A stretch of DNA of 46,396 bases, from contig SUYC01000023.1 in assembly GCA_015060625.1 (NCBI GenBank), forward strand, positions 1 through 46,396, in the 5' to 3' direction. Shown here one piece after another: positions 1 through 7,424 of the stretch. Position 1 is the stretch's first letter; the number at the start of each line of letters is the position of its first letter. Below the pieces are notes generated by a model. That model saw nothing but the letters and a program-made list of their open reading frames with translations. It searched no databases and was not told the origin of the DNA. The stretch is from Xylanibacter ruminicola. GTDB lineage: Bacteria; Bacteroidota; Bacteroidia; Bacteroidales; Bacteroidaceae. Both the position numbers and the translations under genes were made by a program.

Positions 1-2
1 AG

Positions 3-68
3 TTAACTCAAAACCCTTCGTGAATTAACTCAAAACCCTTTTTGAATTAACTCACCGCATTTTTTGAG
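3..68. repeat. Three tandem 22-bp repeats
   Basis: Three units start at 3, 25 and 47, each opening with TTAACTCA. The first two are nearly identical; the third has diverged in its middle. There are no spacers, so this is not a CRISPR array. The window edge may cut off further copies. The role is unknown; a binding-site array or remnant of an intergenic repeat are both possible. Confidence 0.75.
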
Positions 69-125
69 TTCAGAAGAGACTACCTACCCAACTAAGAAAT
101 GACTACGTTAATTTCTGATAATTGT

Positions 126-156
126 TTTGTAGTTTAAGGGATTTAAATTACTTTTG
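126..156 (+). promoter_or_regulatory. Promoter of the DUF4923-like lipoprotein gene
   Basis: A -33 TTTG (126-129) and a -7 TACTTTTG (149-156) are 19 bp apart, matching the Bacteroidota primary sigma factor consensus. Transcription would begin near 162, about 40 nt before the ATG at 201. Confidence 0.7.
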
Positions 157-200
157 CATCATCAAAAGAAATAAAACCATCAAAAAGGGGAAGAAGCAAA

Positions 201-803
201 ATGAAGAAAGTAATGGTAGGAATTGCCGCTTTGACGTGTATCGCAATGACAAGTTGCGGCAATATGGGACAGGTTCTTGGTGCGATGACCAATGGTACAG
301 GCGTAGTGAACGCAATTACAAGTGTTATCGGTCTTGATAAGGTGAAGGCACAAAATCTGATTGCCACATGGAACTATGCAGGACCAGGTTGCGCATTCAC
401 CAGCGAAAATCTGTTGGCAAAAGCCGGTGGCGAGGTAGCTGCCGTACAGATTGAAGAAAAAGTACTGCCCTATTACCAGCAGGTAGGCATCACAGCCAGC
501 AACACCTATATCACTTTCAAAGAAGATGGCACTTTTTCATCAAAGATTGCCGGCACACCATTCAGCGGCAAATACACCTTCGACGAAGCCACGCAGAAAA
601 TAACCTTAAAAGGATTGCTGCTATCAATGAACTGTTATACAAAGAGAGAGGCAAATGGCATCTCCATTCTGTTCGAGGCCAAGAAACTGCTGACCGTTCT
701 TCAGACCATGTCGGCTATGAGCGGCAACAAAGATCTACAAACAATTGGCGATTTGAGCAAAAAATACGATGGTGTACGCATAGGATTCGATATGAAACGG
801 TAA
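201..803 (+). CDS. DUF4923-like lipoprotein
   Basis: This is a 200-residue protein with a lipoprotein signal peptide ending at Cys19 (context TSCG), so it is probably anchored in the cell envelope. The rest resembles the Bacteroidota DUF4923 family of lipocalin-like proteins: a glycine-rich helical stretch (residues about 25-45), then a beta-rich region with the run ITFKEDGTFSSKIAG, typical of small beta-barrel folds. The ATG at 201 is chosen because it begins the signal peptide and follows a good promoter. It stands as a single transcription unit ahead of the argR promoter. The family assignment is from remembered sequence character. The function is unknown and nothing links it to arginine metabolism beyond position. 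Confidence 0.75.
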   Translation: MKKVMVGIAALTCIAMTSCGNMGQVLGAMTNGTGVVNAITSVIGLDKVKAQNLIATWNYAGPGCAFTSENLLAKAGGEVAAVQIEEKVLPYYQQVGITASNTYITFKEDGTFSSKIAGTPFSGKYTFDEATQKITLKGLLLSMNCYTKREANGISILFEAKKLLTVLQTMSAMSGNKDLQTIGDLSKKYDGVRIGFDMKR

Positions 804-827
804 AATTTGCAAATATATGCAGAAATA

Positions 828-859
828 TTTGGTCGGTTGCGAAATTTTGTATAATTTTG
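828..859 (+). promoter_or_regulatory. argR operon promoter
   Basis: A -33 TTTG (828-831) and a -7 TAATTTTG (852-859) are separated by 20 bp. The -7 element lies inside the right arm of a large inverted repeat (833-866), so a protein bound there would block RNA polymerase. It probably drives argR and the downstream arginine/proline genes. Confidence 0.75.
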
Positions 860-866
860 CAACCGA
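833..866. promoter_or_regulatory. Candidate ArgR operator: 34-bp inverted repeat over the -7 box
   Basis: The arms TCGGTTGCGAAATT (833-846) and AATTTTGCAACCGA (853-866) pair at 13 of 14 positions across a 6-bp spacer. Because it covers the -7 box and ends about where transcription should start, it is better explained as a DNA operator than an RNA hairpin. ArgR acting on its own operon is the simplest reader. It does not closely match the E. coli ARG box, so this is inference. Confidence 0.55.
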
Positions 867-887
867 TTTCTGAATAAATATACTGAG

Positions 888-1364
888 ATGAAAGTAAAGA
901 CCAACAGATTAGAAGCCCTGCGACTGATTATATCTAGTCAGCAGTTAGGGAGCCAAGACGAATTGTTGAATGCCCTCCAGAAGGAAGGTTTCAAACTGAC
1001 GCAAGCCACACTGAGTCGTGATCTGAAGCAGCTGAAGGTTGCTAAAGCGGCCTCGATGAGTGGAAACTACGTGTATGTACTACCCAACGAAACTATGTAC
1101 AAACGAGTCAGCACACCCAACAGTATTCGTGAGATGATGAAGGTGCCTGGCTTTATCAGTATTAATTTTTCGGGTAACATGGGTATCATTAAGACCCGTC
1201 CAGGCTATGCTAGCTCGATAGCTTGGAACATCGACAACAGCGACGTGCCGGAAATCTTAGGCACCATTGCCGGCGATGACACCATATTCATTGTAATTAA
1301 AGAAGGTGTAAAACATCAGGATGTGGTAGAAGCCCTGACTGATGTGGTACCAAACATGAAATAA
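888..1364 (+). CDS. argR: Arginine repressor ArgR
   Basis: At 158 residues this has the usual length of ArgR/AhrC. The N-terminal winged helix (about 1-70) carries the recognition segment QATLSRDLKQL, including the SR pair typical of ArgR. The C-terminal oligomerisation and arginine-binding domain (about 85-155) holds the GTIAGDDTIF motif of the arginine site. The family forms hexamers that bind operators when arginine is present. Here argR is the first gene of the arginine cluster, with a palindrome across its promoter, so autoregulation and control of downstream genes are likely. The next gene begins 12 bp after its stop. Confidence 0.95.
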   Translation: MKVKTNRLEALRLIISSQQLGSQDELLNALQKEGFKLTQATLSRDLKQLKVAKAASMSGNYVYVLPNETMYKRVSTPNSIREMMKVPGFISINFSGNMGIIKTRPGYASSIAWNIDNSDVPEILGTIAGDDTIFIVIKEGVKHQDVVEALTDVVPNMK

Positions 1365-1376
1365 ACGTAGATAGAA

Positions 1377-1994
1377 ATGGAAGAAGAAATTGAAGTCTTG
1401 GTAGCAGGACCTGAACATGAAAAGTATGTAGATACCATTCTCGACACCATTGCCGAGGCAGCAAAGGTGCGTGGAACAGGAATAGCCAAGAGAACGCATG
1501 AGTATCTGGCCAAGAAGATGATGGAAGCGAAAGCCGTCATCGCCCTTACCAAAGATGGTAGATTTGCAGGATTCAGCTACATTGAGACTTGGGAGAATCA
1601 GCAATATGTTACCACATCGGGACTGATTGTGCACCCCGACTTCAGAGGCAAGCATATTGCCAAGCGTATTAAAGACATGACCTTTACACTGGCCCGAACC
1701 CGCTGGCCACACGCGAAGATATTCTCGCTAACCAGTGGCGCGGCAGTCATGGCAATGAACACAGCATTAGGCTACCAGCCAGTAACCTTTGCCGACCTAA
1801 CCGACGACGAGGCTTTTTGGAAAGGCTGTGAGGGCTGTTGCAATGTTGACGTACTGCACCGTACTGGTCGCAAATACTGCATCTGCACAGCGATGCTCTA
1901 CGATCCGACAGAACATCTGCCTGCCAAAATATCCGATGAGGTGCTTGAGCGCATTCGTCAGATAGATGGAGGAGATAAAAAGGTAAAAGGGTAA
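1377..1994 (+). CDS. GNAT acyltransferase, probable N-succinylglutamate synthase
   Basis: This 205-residue GNAT protein has a motif-A-like segment, VHPDFRGKHIAKRI (about residues 83-96), for acyl-CoA binding. Five cysteines then cluster near the C-terminus in a CxxCC…CxC arrangement (within about residues 150-165). The position between argR and argG matches the arrangement in Bacteroides, where, as I recall, the equivalent B. thetaiotaomicron gene (BT3761) was identified genetically as the N-succinylglutamate synthase, the first step of arginine synthesis. The same role is inferred here; classical ArgA is absent from the window. The last codons (…DKKVKG) run into a GGTAAAA word repeat that fills the gap to argG, so the C-terminal residues may be repeat-derived. 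Confidence 0.8.
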   Translation: MEEEIEVLVAGPEHEKYVDTILDTIAEAAKVRGTGIAKRTHEYLAKKMMEAKAVIALTKDGRFAGFSYIETWENQQYVTTSGLIVHPDFRGKHIAKRIKDMTFTLARTRWPHAKIFSLTSGAAVMAMNTALGYQPVTFADLTDDEAFWKGCEGCCNVDVLHRTGRKYCICTAMLYDPTEHLPAKISDEVLERIRQIDGGDKKVKG

Positions 1995-2022
1995 AAAAGT
2001 TAAAAGGTAAAAAAGTAAAAAT
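1977..2022 (+). repeat. GGTAAAA word repeat in the GNAT-argG junction
   Basis: Imperfect copies of GGTAAAA/GTTAAAA fill the junction, beginning inside the last codons of the GNAT gene and ending about 10 bp before the argG ATG (2032). A similar stretch on the other strand separates rluD and ddl (44519-44587). Confidence 0.7.
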
Positions 2023-2031
2023 AACAAAGAT

Positions 2032-3234
2032 ATGGCAAATAAGAAAGTTGTAGTAGCATTTTCTGGTGGACTTGACACCAGCTACACCGTGATGAAGTTG
2101 ACCCAGGACGGTTGGGATGTATATGCAGCCTGCGCCAACACTGGCGGTTTTAGCGACGAGCAGTTAAAGAAAAACGAGGAAAACGCCTTTAAACTGGGTG
2201 CGAAGGCTTATGTTACCCTTGATGTAACCCACGAGTATTACGAGAAATCACTAAAGTATATGATTTTCGGAAACGTACTGCGTAACAACTGCTACCCCAT
2301 TTCTGTATCAAGCGAGCGTATTTTCCAGGCAATCGCCATCGCCCGCTATGCCAAAGAGATTGGTGCCGACGCCATCGCCCATGGTTCAACAGGTGCAGGT
2401 AACGACCAGATCCGTTTCGACATGACATTCCTCGTTATGGCCCCTGGTGTTGAAATTATCACCCTGACTCGCGATAAGAAGTTGACTCGTAAAGAGGAAG
2501 TTGACTACCTGAACGAGCATGGTTTCTTTGCCGATTTCACCAAACTGAAGTACTCATACAACGTAGGTATCTGGGGAACCAGCATCTGTGGCGGCGAATT
2601 ACTCGATCCCACACAGGGACTGCCTGAGGAAGCCTATCTGAAGCACGTTACAGCCAAGGAGCAGGAATCACTGTTAAAGATTCAGTTCGACAAGGGTGAG
2701 ATTGTTGCCGTAAACGACGAGAAGTTCGATGACAAAGTGAAGGCCATCCAGAAGATTGAGGAAATTGGCGCCAGCTATGCCATCGGTCGTGATGCCAATG
2801 TAGGCGATACCATCATCGGTATTAAAGGCCGTGTTGGTTTCGAGGCTGCAGCTCCAAAGCTCATCATCGAGGCCCACCGTCTGCTGGAGAAGTCAACCCT
2901 CTCTAAGTGGCAGCAGTACTGGAAAGATCAGGTTGCCAACTGGTATGGCATGTTCCTGCACGAGAGTCAGTATCTGGAGCCCGTCATGCCCGATATCGAA
3001 GCCATGCTCACCTCATCACAGCGCAACGTCACAGGTACAGCTATCCTGAAGCTCCGTCCTTATGGATTTGAGACAGTGGGTATCGACAGTGCTAACGACC
3101 TGACAAAGAGTAAGCTGGGCGAGTACGGTGAGACACAGACTGGCTGGACAGCCGACGAGGCTAAGGGCTTCATTAAAGTTAGCTCTACGCCACTGCGTGT
3201 TTACTACGGTATCCACAAGGACGAGAAAAGATAG
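2032..3234 (+). CDS. argG: Argininosuccinate synthase
   Basis: ArgG joins citrulline and aspartate with ATP to make argininosuccinate. The 400-residue length is normal. The ATP pyrophosphatase motif is at residues 9-15 (SGGLDTS), and the substrate-binding stretches HGSTGAGNDQIRF (about 123-135) and SICGGELLDP (about 184-193) are present. In the N-succinyl pathway, citrulline is released from its acylated form before this step, so the enzyme itself is standard. It is translated from ATG 2032, downstream of the GNAT gene and upstream of argC. Confidence 0.96.
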   Translation: MANKKVVVAFSGGLDTSYTVMKLTQDGWDVYAACANTGGFSDEQLKKNEENAFKLGAKAYVTLDVTHEYYEKSLKYMIFGNVLRNNCYPISVSSERIFQAIAIARYAKEIGADAIAHGSTGAGNDQIRFDMTFLVMAPGVEIITLTRDKKLTRKEEVDYLNEHGFFADFTKLKYSYNVGIWGTSICGGELLDPTQGLPEEAYLKHVTAKEQESLLKIQFDKGEIVAVNDEKFDDKVKAIQKIEEIGASYAIGRDANVGDTIIGIKGRVGFEAAAPKLIIEAHRLLEKSTLSKWQQYWKDQVANWYGMFLHESQYLEPVMPDIEAMLTSSQRNVTGTAILKLRPYGFETVGIDSANDLTKSKLGEYGETQTGWTADEAKGFIKVSSTPLRVYYGIHKDEKR

Positions 3235-3246
3235 AACCTCCTCATT

Positions 3247-3262
3247 CCCTCCCAAAGGAGGG
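3247..3262. other. Small hairpin between argG and argC
   Basis: CCCTCC (3247-3252) pairs with GGAGGG (3257-3262) across a 4-nt loop. No T-run follows, so complete termination is unlikely. It could act as a processing or partial attenuation site, or be another short intergenic repeat word. Confidence 0.4.
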
Positions 3263-3288
3263 GCGTAATAACTTAAAGCATAAAAAAT

Positions 3289-4251
3289 ATGAAGATTGGA
3301 ATACTTGGTGCAGCAGGCTACACGGGCGGAGAACTCATCCGTTTGTTGTTGAACCACCCTGAAGCCGAGATTGTGTTTGCCAACTCAGAAAGTAATGCTG
3401 GCAATCTGGTATCGGATGTGCATGAGGGACTGATTGGCGACACCGACCTGAAGTTTACCAGCGAGATGCCTTTTGATAAGGTGGATGTGGTATTCTTCTG
3501 TTTCGGACATGGCAAAAGTGAGGCATTCCTCAAGGAGCACAGCATCCCAGCCAACGTAAAGATCATTGATCTGGCACAGGATTTCCGTATCAAAGGCGAC
3601 CACGACTACGTATATGGTCTGCCCGAGATTAACAAGGAGGAAATTATGAAAGCCCAGCATCTGGCAAATCCAGGTTGCTTTGCCACCTGCATCCAGGTAG
3701 CCTTGCTTCCAGCTGCTTATCTGAATCTGCTGAAAGAAGATGTGGCTGTTAATGCCATCACAGGTTCAACTGGTGCTGGTCAGAAGCCAGGTGCTACCAC
3801 CCACTTCTCATGGCGTAACAATAACCTGAGCATCTATAAGCCCTTCCAGCATCAGCACATTGCTGAGATTCGTCAGTCGCTGAAACAGATCCAGGGCTAT
3901 CTGGATGCTGATATCGACTTCATCCCCTACCGTGGCGACTTTGCCCGTGGCATCTTCTGTACAGCTGTTATCAAAACTCCAGCTCCCATTGAGGATGTGA
4001 TCGACGCCTACAAGGATTTCTATAAGGATGCAGCCTTTACCCATTATAGCGACAAGGCCATCGACCTGAAGCAGGTTGTGAACACCAACAAGGCTTTGGT
4101 ACATGTAGAGAAGTACGGCAATAAACTGCTCGTTACCTCGGCTATCGACAATCTGTTGAAGGGTGCTGTTGGTCAGGCTGTACAAAACATGAACATCATG
4201 TTTGGCATCGATGAGACTGCTGGTCTGAAGCTGAAGGCCAGTGCATTCTAA
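3289..4251 (+). CDS. argC: N-acyl-gamma-glutamyl-phosphate reductase
   Basis: ArgC reduces N-acyl-gamma-glutamyl phosphate to the semialdehyde with NADPH. The 320-residue protein starts with the nucleotide-binding motif GAAGYTGGELIRLL (residues 7-20). It contains the active-site segment NPGCFATCIQVALLP with the catalytic Cys (about residue 127) and a downstream HQHIAEI segment. It is shorter than the roughly 345-residue type but typical of Bacteroidota ArgC. From the context the acyl group is probably succinyl. N-acylglutamate kinase (argB), which would supply its substrate, is not in this window. Confidence 0.95.
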   Translation: MKIGILGAAGYTGGELIRLLLNHPEAEIVFANSESNAGNLVSDVHEGLIGDTDLKFTSEMPFDKVDVVFFCFGHGKSEAFLKEHSIPANVKIIDLAQDFRIKGDHDYVYGLPEINKEEIMKAQHLANPGCFATCIQVALLPAAYLNLLKEDVAVNAITGSTGAGQKPGATTHFSWRNNNLSIYKPFQHQHIAEIRQSLKQIQGYLDADIDFIPYRGDFARGIFCTAVIKTPAPIEDVIDAYKDFYKDAAFTHYSDKAIDLKQVVNTNKALVHVEKYGNKLLVTSAIDNLLKGAVGQAVQNMNIMFGIDETAGLKLKASAF

Positions 4252-4291
4252 AATTGAAGAATTGAAGAGTTGAAAAATTGAAGAATTGAAG
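4252..4291 (+). repeat. Five tandem 8-bp TTGAA repeats before argD
   Basis: Five consecutive octamers (AATTGAAG, AATTGAAG, AGTTGAAA, AATTGAAG, AATTGAAG) start immediately after the argC stop and end 3 bp before the argD ATG. The same period and core occur at 7391-7422. Confidence 0.85.
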
Positions 4292-4294
4292 CTT

Positions 4295-5434
4295 ATGAAA
4301 CTATTCGACGTTTATCCATTATTCGATGTAAACATCGTAAAAGGAAAAGGTTGTAAAGTATGGGACGACAAAGGTCAGGAGTATCTCGACCTCTATGGTG
4401 GGCATGCAGTTATCAGCATCGGCCACTCTCATCCCCATTATATTAATAAGGTAACAGAGCAGTTGCAGAACCTTGGATTCTACTCTAACTCCGTTATCAA
4501 CAAGCTACAAGTACAACTGGCCGAGCGTTTAGGCAAGATTTCGGGTTACGATGATTATCAGTTGTTCTTGATTAATTCTGGTGCCGAGGCTAACGAAAAT
4601 GCCTTGAAGCTTGCCTCGTTCAAGACAGGTAACACCCGTGTACTGAGCTGCGAGAAAGCATTCCATGGTCGTACCAGTCTGGCTGTTGAGGTAACCAACA
4701 ATCCAAAGATTGTGGCTCCCATCAACGACAACCATCACGTACGTTTCCTGCCCTTAAACGATTTGGAGCCTTGGGTTCGCGAATTGTCGAAGGGCGGCGT
4801 AGCTGCTGTTATTTTGGAGTGCATCCAAGGTGTAGGCGGTATTCAGATGGCCACACCAGAGTTCGCACAGGGATTAGCCTACGCTTGTAAGCGCTACGGT
4901 GCCGTACTTATCTGCGACGAAATCCAATGCGGCTATGGTCGTAGCGGAAAATTCTTTGCCCACCAATGGTTAGGTATCAAACCCGACATCATCACCGTTG
5001 CCAAGGGTATCGCAAACGGTTTCCCCATGGGCGGCGTACTTATTTCACCAGAGTTCGAGCCTGTTTACGGACAGTTAGGCACCACTTTTGGCGGTAACCA
5101 CCTGGCTTGCGCAGCAGCATTGGCAACACTCGATGTCTTTGAGAACGAAGGCTTGGTAGAGAACGCCCGCGAGGTTGGCGACTACCTGATGGAGGGCATC
5201 CGTCATATTGGCAGCTCACATATCAAGGAGGTTCGCGGTCGCGGTCTCATGATTGGCATCGAACTCGACATGCCACATGCCATGGTTCGTAAGCCACTCA
5301 TCAAGCATGAACATTGCTTTACCGGCTGTGCAGGACAGAATATCTTGCGTTTGTTGCCACCACTCTGCCTGACCAAGGCTGAAGCCGACGACTTTATCGA
5401 AAGACTGATCAGAGTAAAACCCGAAGAACTATGA
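4295..5434 (+). CDS. argD: Acetylornithine/succinylornithine aminotransferase
   Basis: This PLP enzyme converts N-acylglutamate semialdehyde to N-acylornithine using glutamate. It has the class-III motifs NSGAEANENALKLA, FHGRTSLAVE, CDEIQCGYGRSGKFFAH and ITVAKGIANGFPMGG; the Lys in the last is the PLP Schiff-base residue. TTFGGNHLACAAAL follows. The ATG at 4295 is preferred over an in-frame TTG at 4286 because that TTG belongs to the preceding octamer repeat. This gives 379 residues. The stop overlaps the proC start (ATGA), so the two are translationally coupled. Confidence 0.94.
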   Translation: MKLFDVYPLFDVNIVKGKGCKVWDDKGQEYLDLYGGHAVISIGHSHPHYINKVTEQLQNLGFYSNSVINKLQVQLAERLGKISGYDDYQLFLINSGAEANENALKLASFKTGNTRVLSCEKAFHGRTSLAVEVTNNPKIVAPINDNHHVRFLPLNDLEPWVRELSKGGVAAVILECIQGVGGIQMATPEFAQGLAYACKRYGAVLICDEIQCGYGRSGKFFAHQWLGIKPDIITVAKGIANGFPMGGVLISPEFEPVYGQLGTTFGGNHLACAAALATLDVFENEGLVENAREVGDYLMEGIRHIGSSHIKEVRGRGLMIGIELDMPHAMVRKPLIKHEHCFTGCAGQNILRLLPPLCLTKAEADDFIERLIRVKPEEL

Positions 5435-6210
5435 AAATTTCAGTAATAGGTGCAGGCGCCATGGGCGGCGCTACTGTCGAAGGTCTGATAAAAGGCCATC
5501 AGTTTAAGAATGAAGATATCACCGTGAGCGATCCTTCGCAGGTGGTTGTAGATAAGTTTGCCAAGTTAGGCGTTAATGTAACGACCAACAATCAGCAGGC
5601 TGCCCAAACAGCCGATATTGTTTGTGTGGTTGTTAAGCCATGGTTGGTAGAGCGTGTGCTCACCGGCATCAAAGCCGATCTTGACCCTCAGAAGCAAATC
5701 CTGATTGTGATTGCCGCAGGCGTTCCATCAGCAAGCATCAAAGAATGGTTGGGTGCAAACTGCCCACCACTCTTTCTGGTCATCCCCAACATAGCTATTG
5801 CCCAGTTGGCTTCGATGACTTTTATCGTACCTTGCGATACCACCCAACAGCAAACCGAACTGGTACAGGGTATCTTTAACGACATGGGTACATCGCTTCT
5901 CACCGACGAGCAGCATCTGGCATCGGGAACCACACTGGCCAGTTGCGGTATTGCCTATGCCATGCGCTATATCCGTGCAGCAGCCGAAGGTGGTGTAGAG
6001 TTAGGTTTCAAGGCTGATGATGCCAAGAAGATTGTGATGCAAACCATGAAGGGTGCTGTTGAGCTGTTGGAAGCCAGTGGTATGCACCCCGAAGCAGCTA
6101 TCGACTTGGTGACCACACCTGGTGGTCTTACCATCAAAGGATTGAACGAGATGGAGCATGCTGGATTCACATCAGCTGTTATACGCGGACTTAAAGCAGG
6201 TATAAAATAA
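5431..6210 (+). CDS. proC: Pyrroline-5-carboxylate reductase
   Basis: ProC carries out the last step of proline synthesis, NAD(P)H-dependent reduction of pyrroline-5-carboxylate. The 259-residue protein opens with the dinucleotide-binding motif GAGAMGGATVEGL. It has the family's VVKPWLV and IPNIAI segments and the C-terminal signature around TTPGGLTIKGLNEMEHAG. The start overlaps the argD stop by 4 bp and the stop overlaps the next start by 1 bp (TAATG), so it is locked into the arginine operon. This joins proline output to arginine-gene expression. Confidence 0.95.
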   Translation: MKISVIGAGAMGGATVEGLIKGHQFKNEDITVSDPSQVVVDKFAKLGVNVTTNNQQAAQTADIVCVVVKPWLVERVLTGIKADLDPQKQILIVIAAGVPSASIKEWLGANCPPLFLVIPNIAIAQLASMTFIVPCDTTQQQTELVQGIFNDMGTSLLTDEQHLASGTTLASCGIAYAMRYIRAAAEGGVELGFKADDAKKIVMQTMKGAVELLEASGMHPEAAIDLVTTPGGLTIKGLNEMEHAGFTSAVIRGLKAGIK

Positions 6211-6818
6211 TGCGAACCTTATTGTTACTTTTTTCATTCTTCTGCCTGACGGCATTCGCGCAAGACACGCCCAATGCCCGTCAAGCCAAGCGTGTGTTCA
6301 ACACAGCCTGGAACCATATCTATGGTCAAGAAGGTGCAAAGTTTAACTATAAGATTAATATTCTCAGTCTGTACAAGGAAGAAGGCTATTCGTGCAACAA
6401 AGGTAAGAAGAGTATTTCAGAGCATAAGAACACTATCATCTACGACAATGGAGATTTGAAACATATCGTACGTACAAACAAAAAGATTGTAGAGCTCCAT
6501 GATCCTAAGGTAAACAAGAAGGACGAGAAGTTGCAGATGTTCAAGTTCGAGCCAGACAGCTATAACTATGCTATAGCCAAAGACCCCGAGGGTTTACTGG
6601 TCACGCTCGAAGCTAAACCAGGCGCGAAGGTCAAGATGAAGAAAATCATTGCCCTGCTCAACCCAGGCAATTATTATCCCAAGAAGCTACGCATCAAAGT
6701 CAGCATTTTCTGGGCTACCATCACCTTCTCTCATTTTCAGGCCGGAAATATAGACGACAGCATCTTCGTCTTTCCCAAAGAAAAGTATGCAAATTACAAG
6801 ATTATAGATGAACGATAA
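6210..6818 (+). CDS. LolA-like periplasmic protein
   Basis: This is a 202-residue protein with a clear signal peptide (residues 1-17, ending TAFAQ) and no lipobox Cys, so it should be soluble in the periplasm. The beta-rich body and the C-terminal stretch with LRIKVSIFWATITFSHFQAG resemble the LolA-like chaperone fold, in which an open beta-barrel carries lipid-modified proteins. The similarity is at fold level, and no specific lipoprotein-binding residues could be verified. Its start overlaps the proC stop by 1 bp, so it is co-translated with biosynthetic genes though its role is probably unrelated. Confidence 0.6.
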   Translation: MRTLLLLFSFFCLTAFAQDTPNARQAKRVFNTAWNHIYGQEGAKFNYKINILSLYKEEGYSCNKGKKSISEHKNTIIYDNGDLKHIVRTNKKIVELHDPKVNKKDEKLQMFKFEPDSYNYAIAKDPEGLLVTLEAKPGAKVKMKKIIALLNPGNYYPKKLRIKVSIFWATITFSHFQAGNIDDSIFVFPKEKYANYKIIDER

Positions 6819-6832
6819 ATAACATAGAAAAC

Positions 6833-7390
6833 ATGGACGAGCAATTAAAGCAAATAGGAGAACGACTTCGCGGATTACGCGATGTTCTCGACATCCCAGT
6901 AAGCGAGATGGCCGACACCATCGGTATCGACTCAGAAAAGTATGAGAGGATTGAGAAGGGTGAACTCGACATCACCATCTCCAACCTCATGAAGATAGCT
7001 CACAAGTATGGCGTATCAGCCGAGGAGCTGATGTTTGCCGAGGCCCCCCACATGAAGTCGTATTTCGTCGTACGCAAGGGACAGGGCATGAGCGTTGAGC
7101 GTACCAAGGCTTACAAATACCAGAGTCTGGTTAGTGGTTTCGTAAACCATCATGCCGACGTATTCATTGTAACTGTTGAGCCTAAGCCAGGTGCTCGCAC
7201 TATTTATAAGAACACCCACCCAGGTCAGGAGTTCAATATGGTACTCGAAGGTAAGATGGAACTCTTCATTGGCGGCAAGACCATCATTCTGGAAGAGGGC
7301 GACAGCATCTATTTCGACTCGACCAAGCCACACGGCATGTTGGCCGTAGGCGACAAACCCGTGAAATTCCTTGCCTTCACCGTTGAGTAA
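6833..7390 (+). CDS. XRE-family regulator with C-terminal cupin domain
   Basis: The 185-residue protein combines an N-terminal XRE helix-turn-helix (about residues 5-62, including VSEMADTIGIDSEKYERIEKGE) with a C-terminal cupin barrel (about 105-183, including HPGQEFNMVLEGKMELFIGG and a later DSTKPHGM). Such proteins usually sense a small ligand in the cupin pocket. It lies 14 bp after the LolA-like gene and 34 bp before an acyl-CoA ligase. HTH-cupin genes often neighbour the ligase they control, so the ligand may be an organic acid or acyl-CoA. This is inference from context. Confidence 0.88.
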   Translation: MDEQLKQIGERLRGLRDVLDIPVSEMADTIGIDSEKYERIEKGELDITISNLMKIAHKYGVSAEELMFAEAPHMKSYFVVRKGQGMSVERTKAYKYQSLVSGFVNHHADVFIVTVEPKPGARTIYKNTHPGQEFNMVLEGKMELFIGGKTIILEEGDSIYFDSTKPHGMLAVGDKPVKFLAFTVE

Positions 7391-7422
7391 AGTTGAAGGA
7401 TTGAAAAATTGAATATTTGAAT
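7391..7422 (+). repeat. Four tandem 8-bp TTGAA repeats before the acyl-CoA ligase gene
   Basis: Octamers AGTTGAAG, GATTGAAA, AATTGAAT and ATTTGAAT follow the stop of the XRE-cupin gene directly and end 2 bp before the ATG at 7425. They have the same 8-bp period and TTGAA core as 4252-4291, but are more diverged. Confidence 0.8.
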
Positions 7423-7424
7423 AT

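Noticed and set aside
3..68. CRISPR array
   Set aside because: The units abut with no spacers and no cas genes are present.
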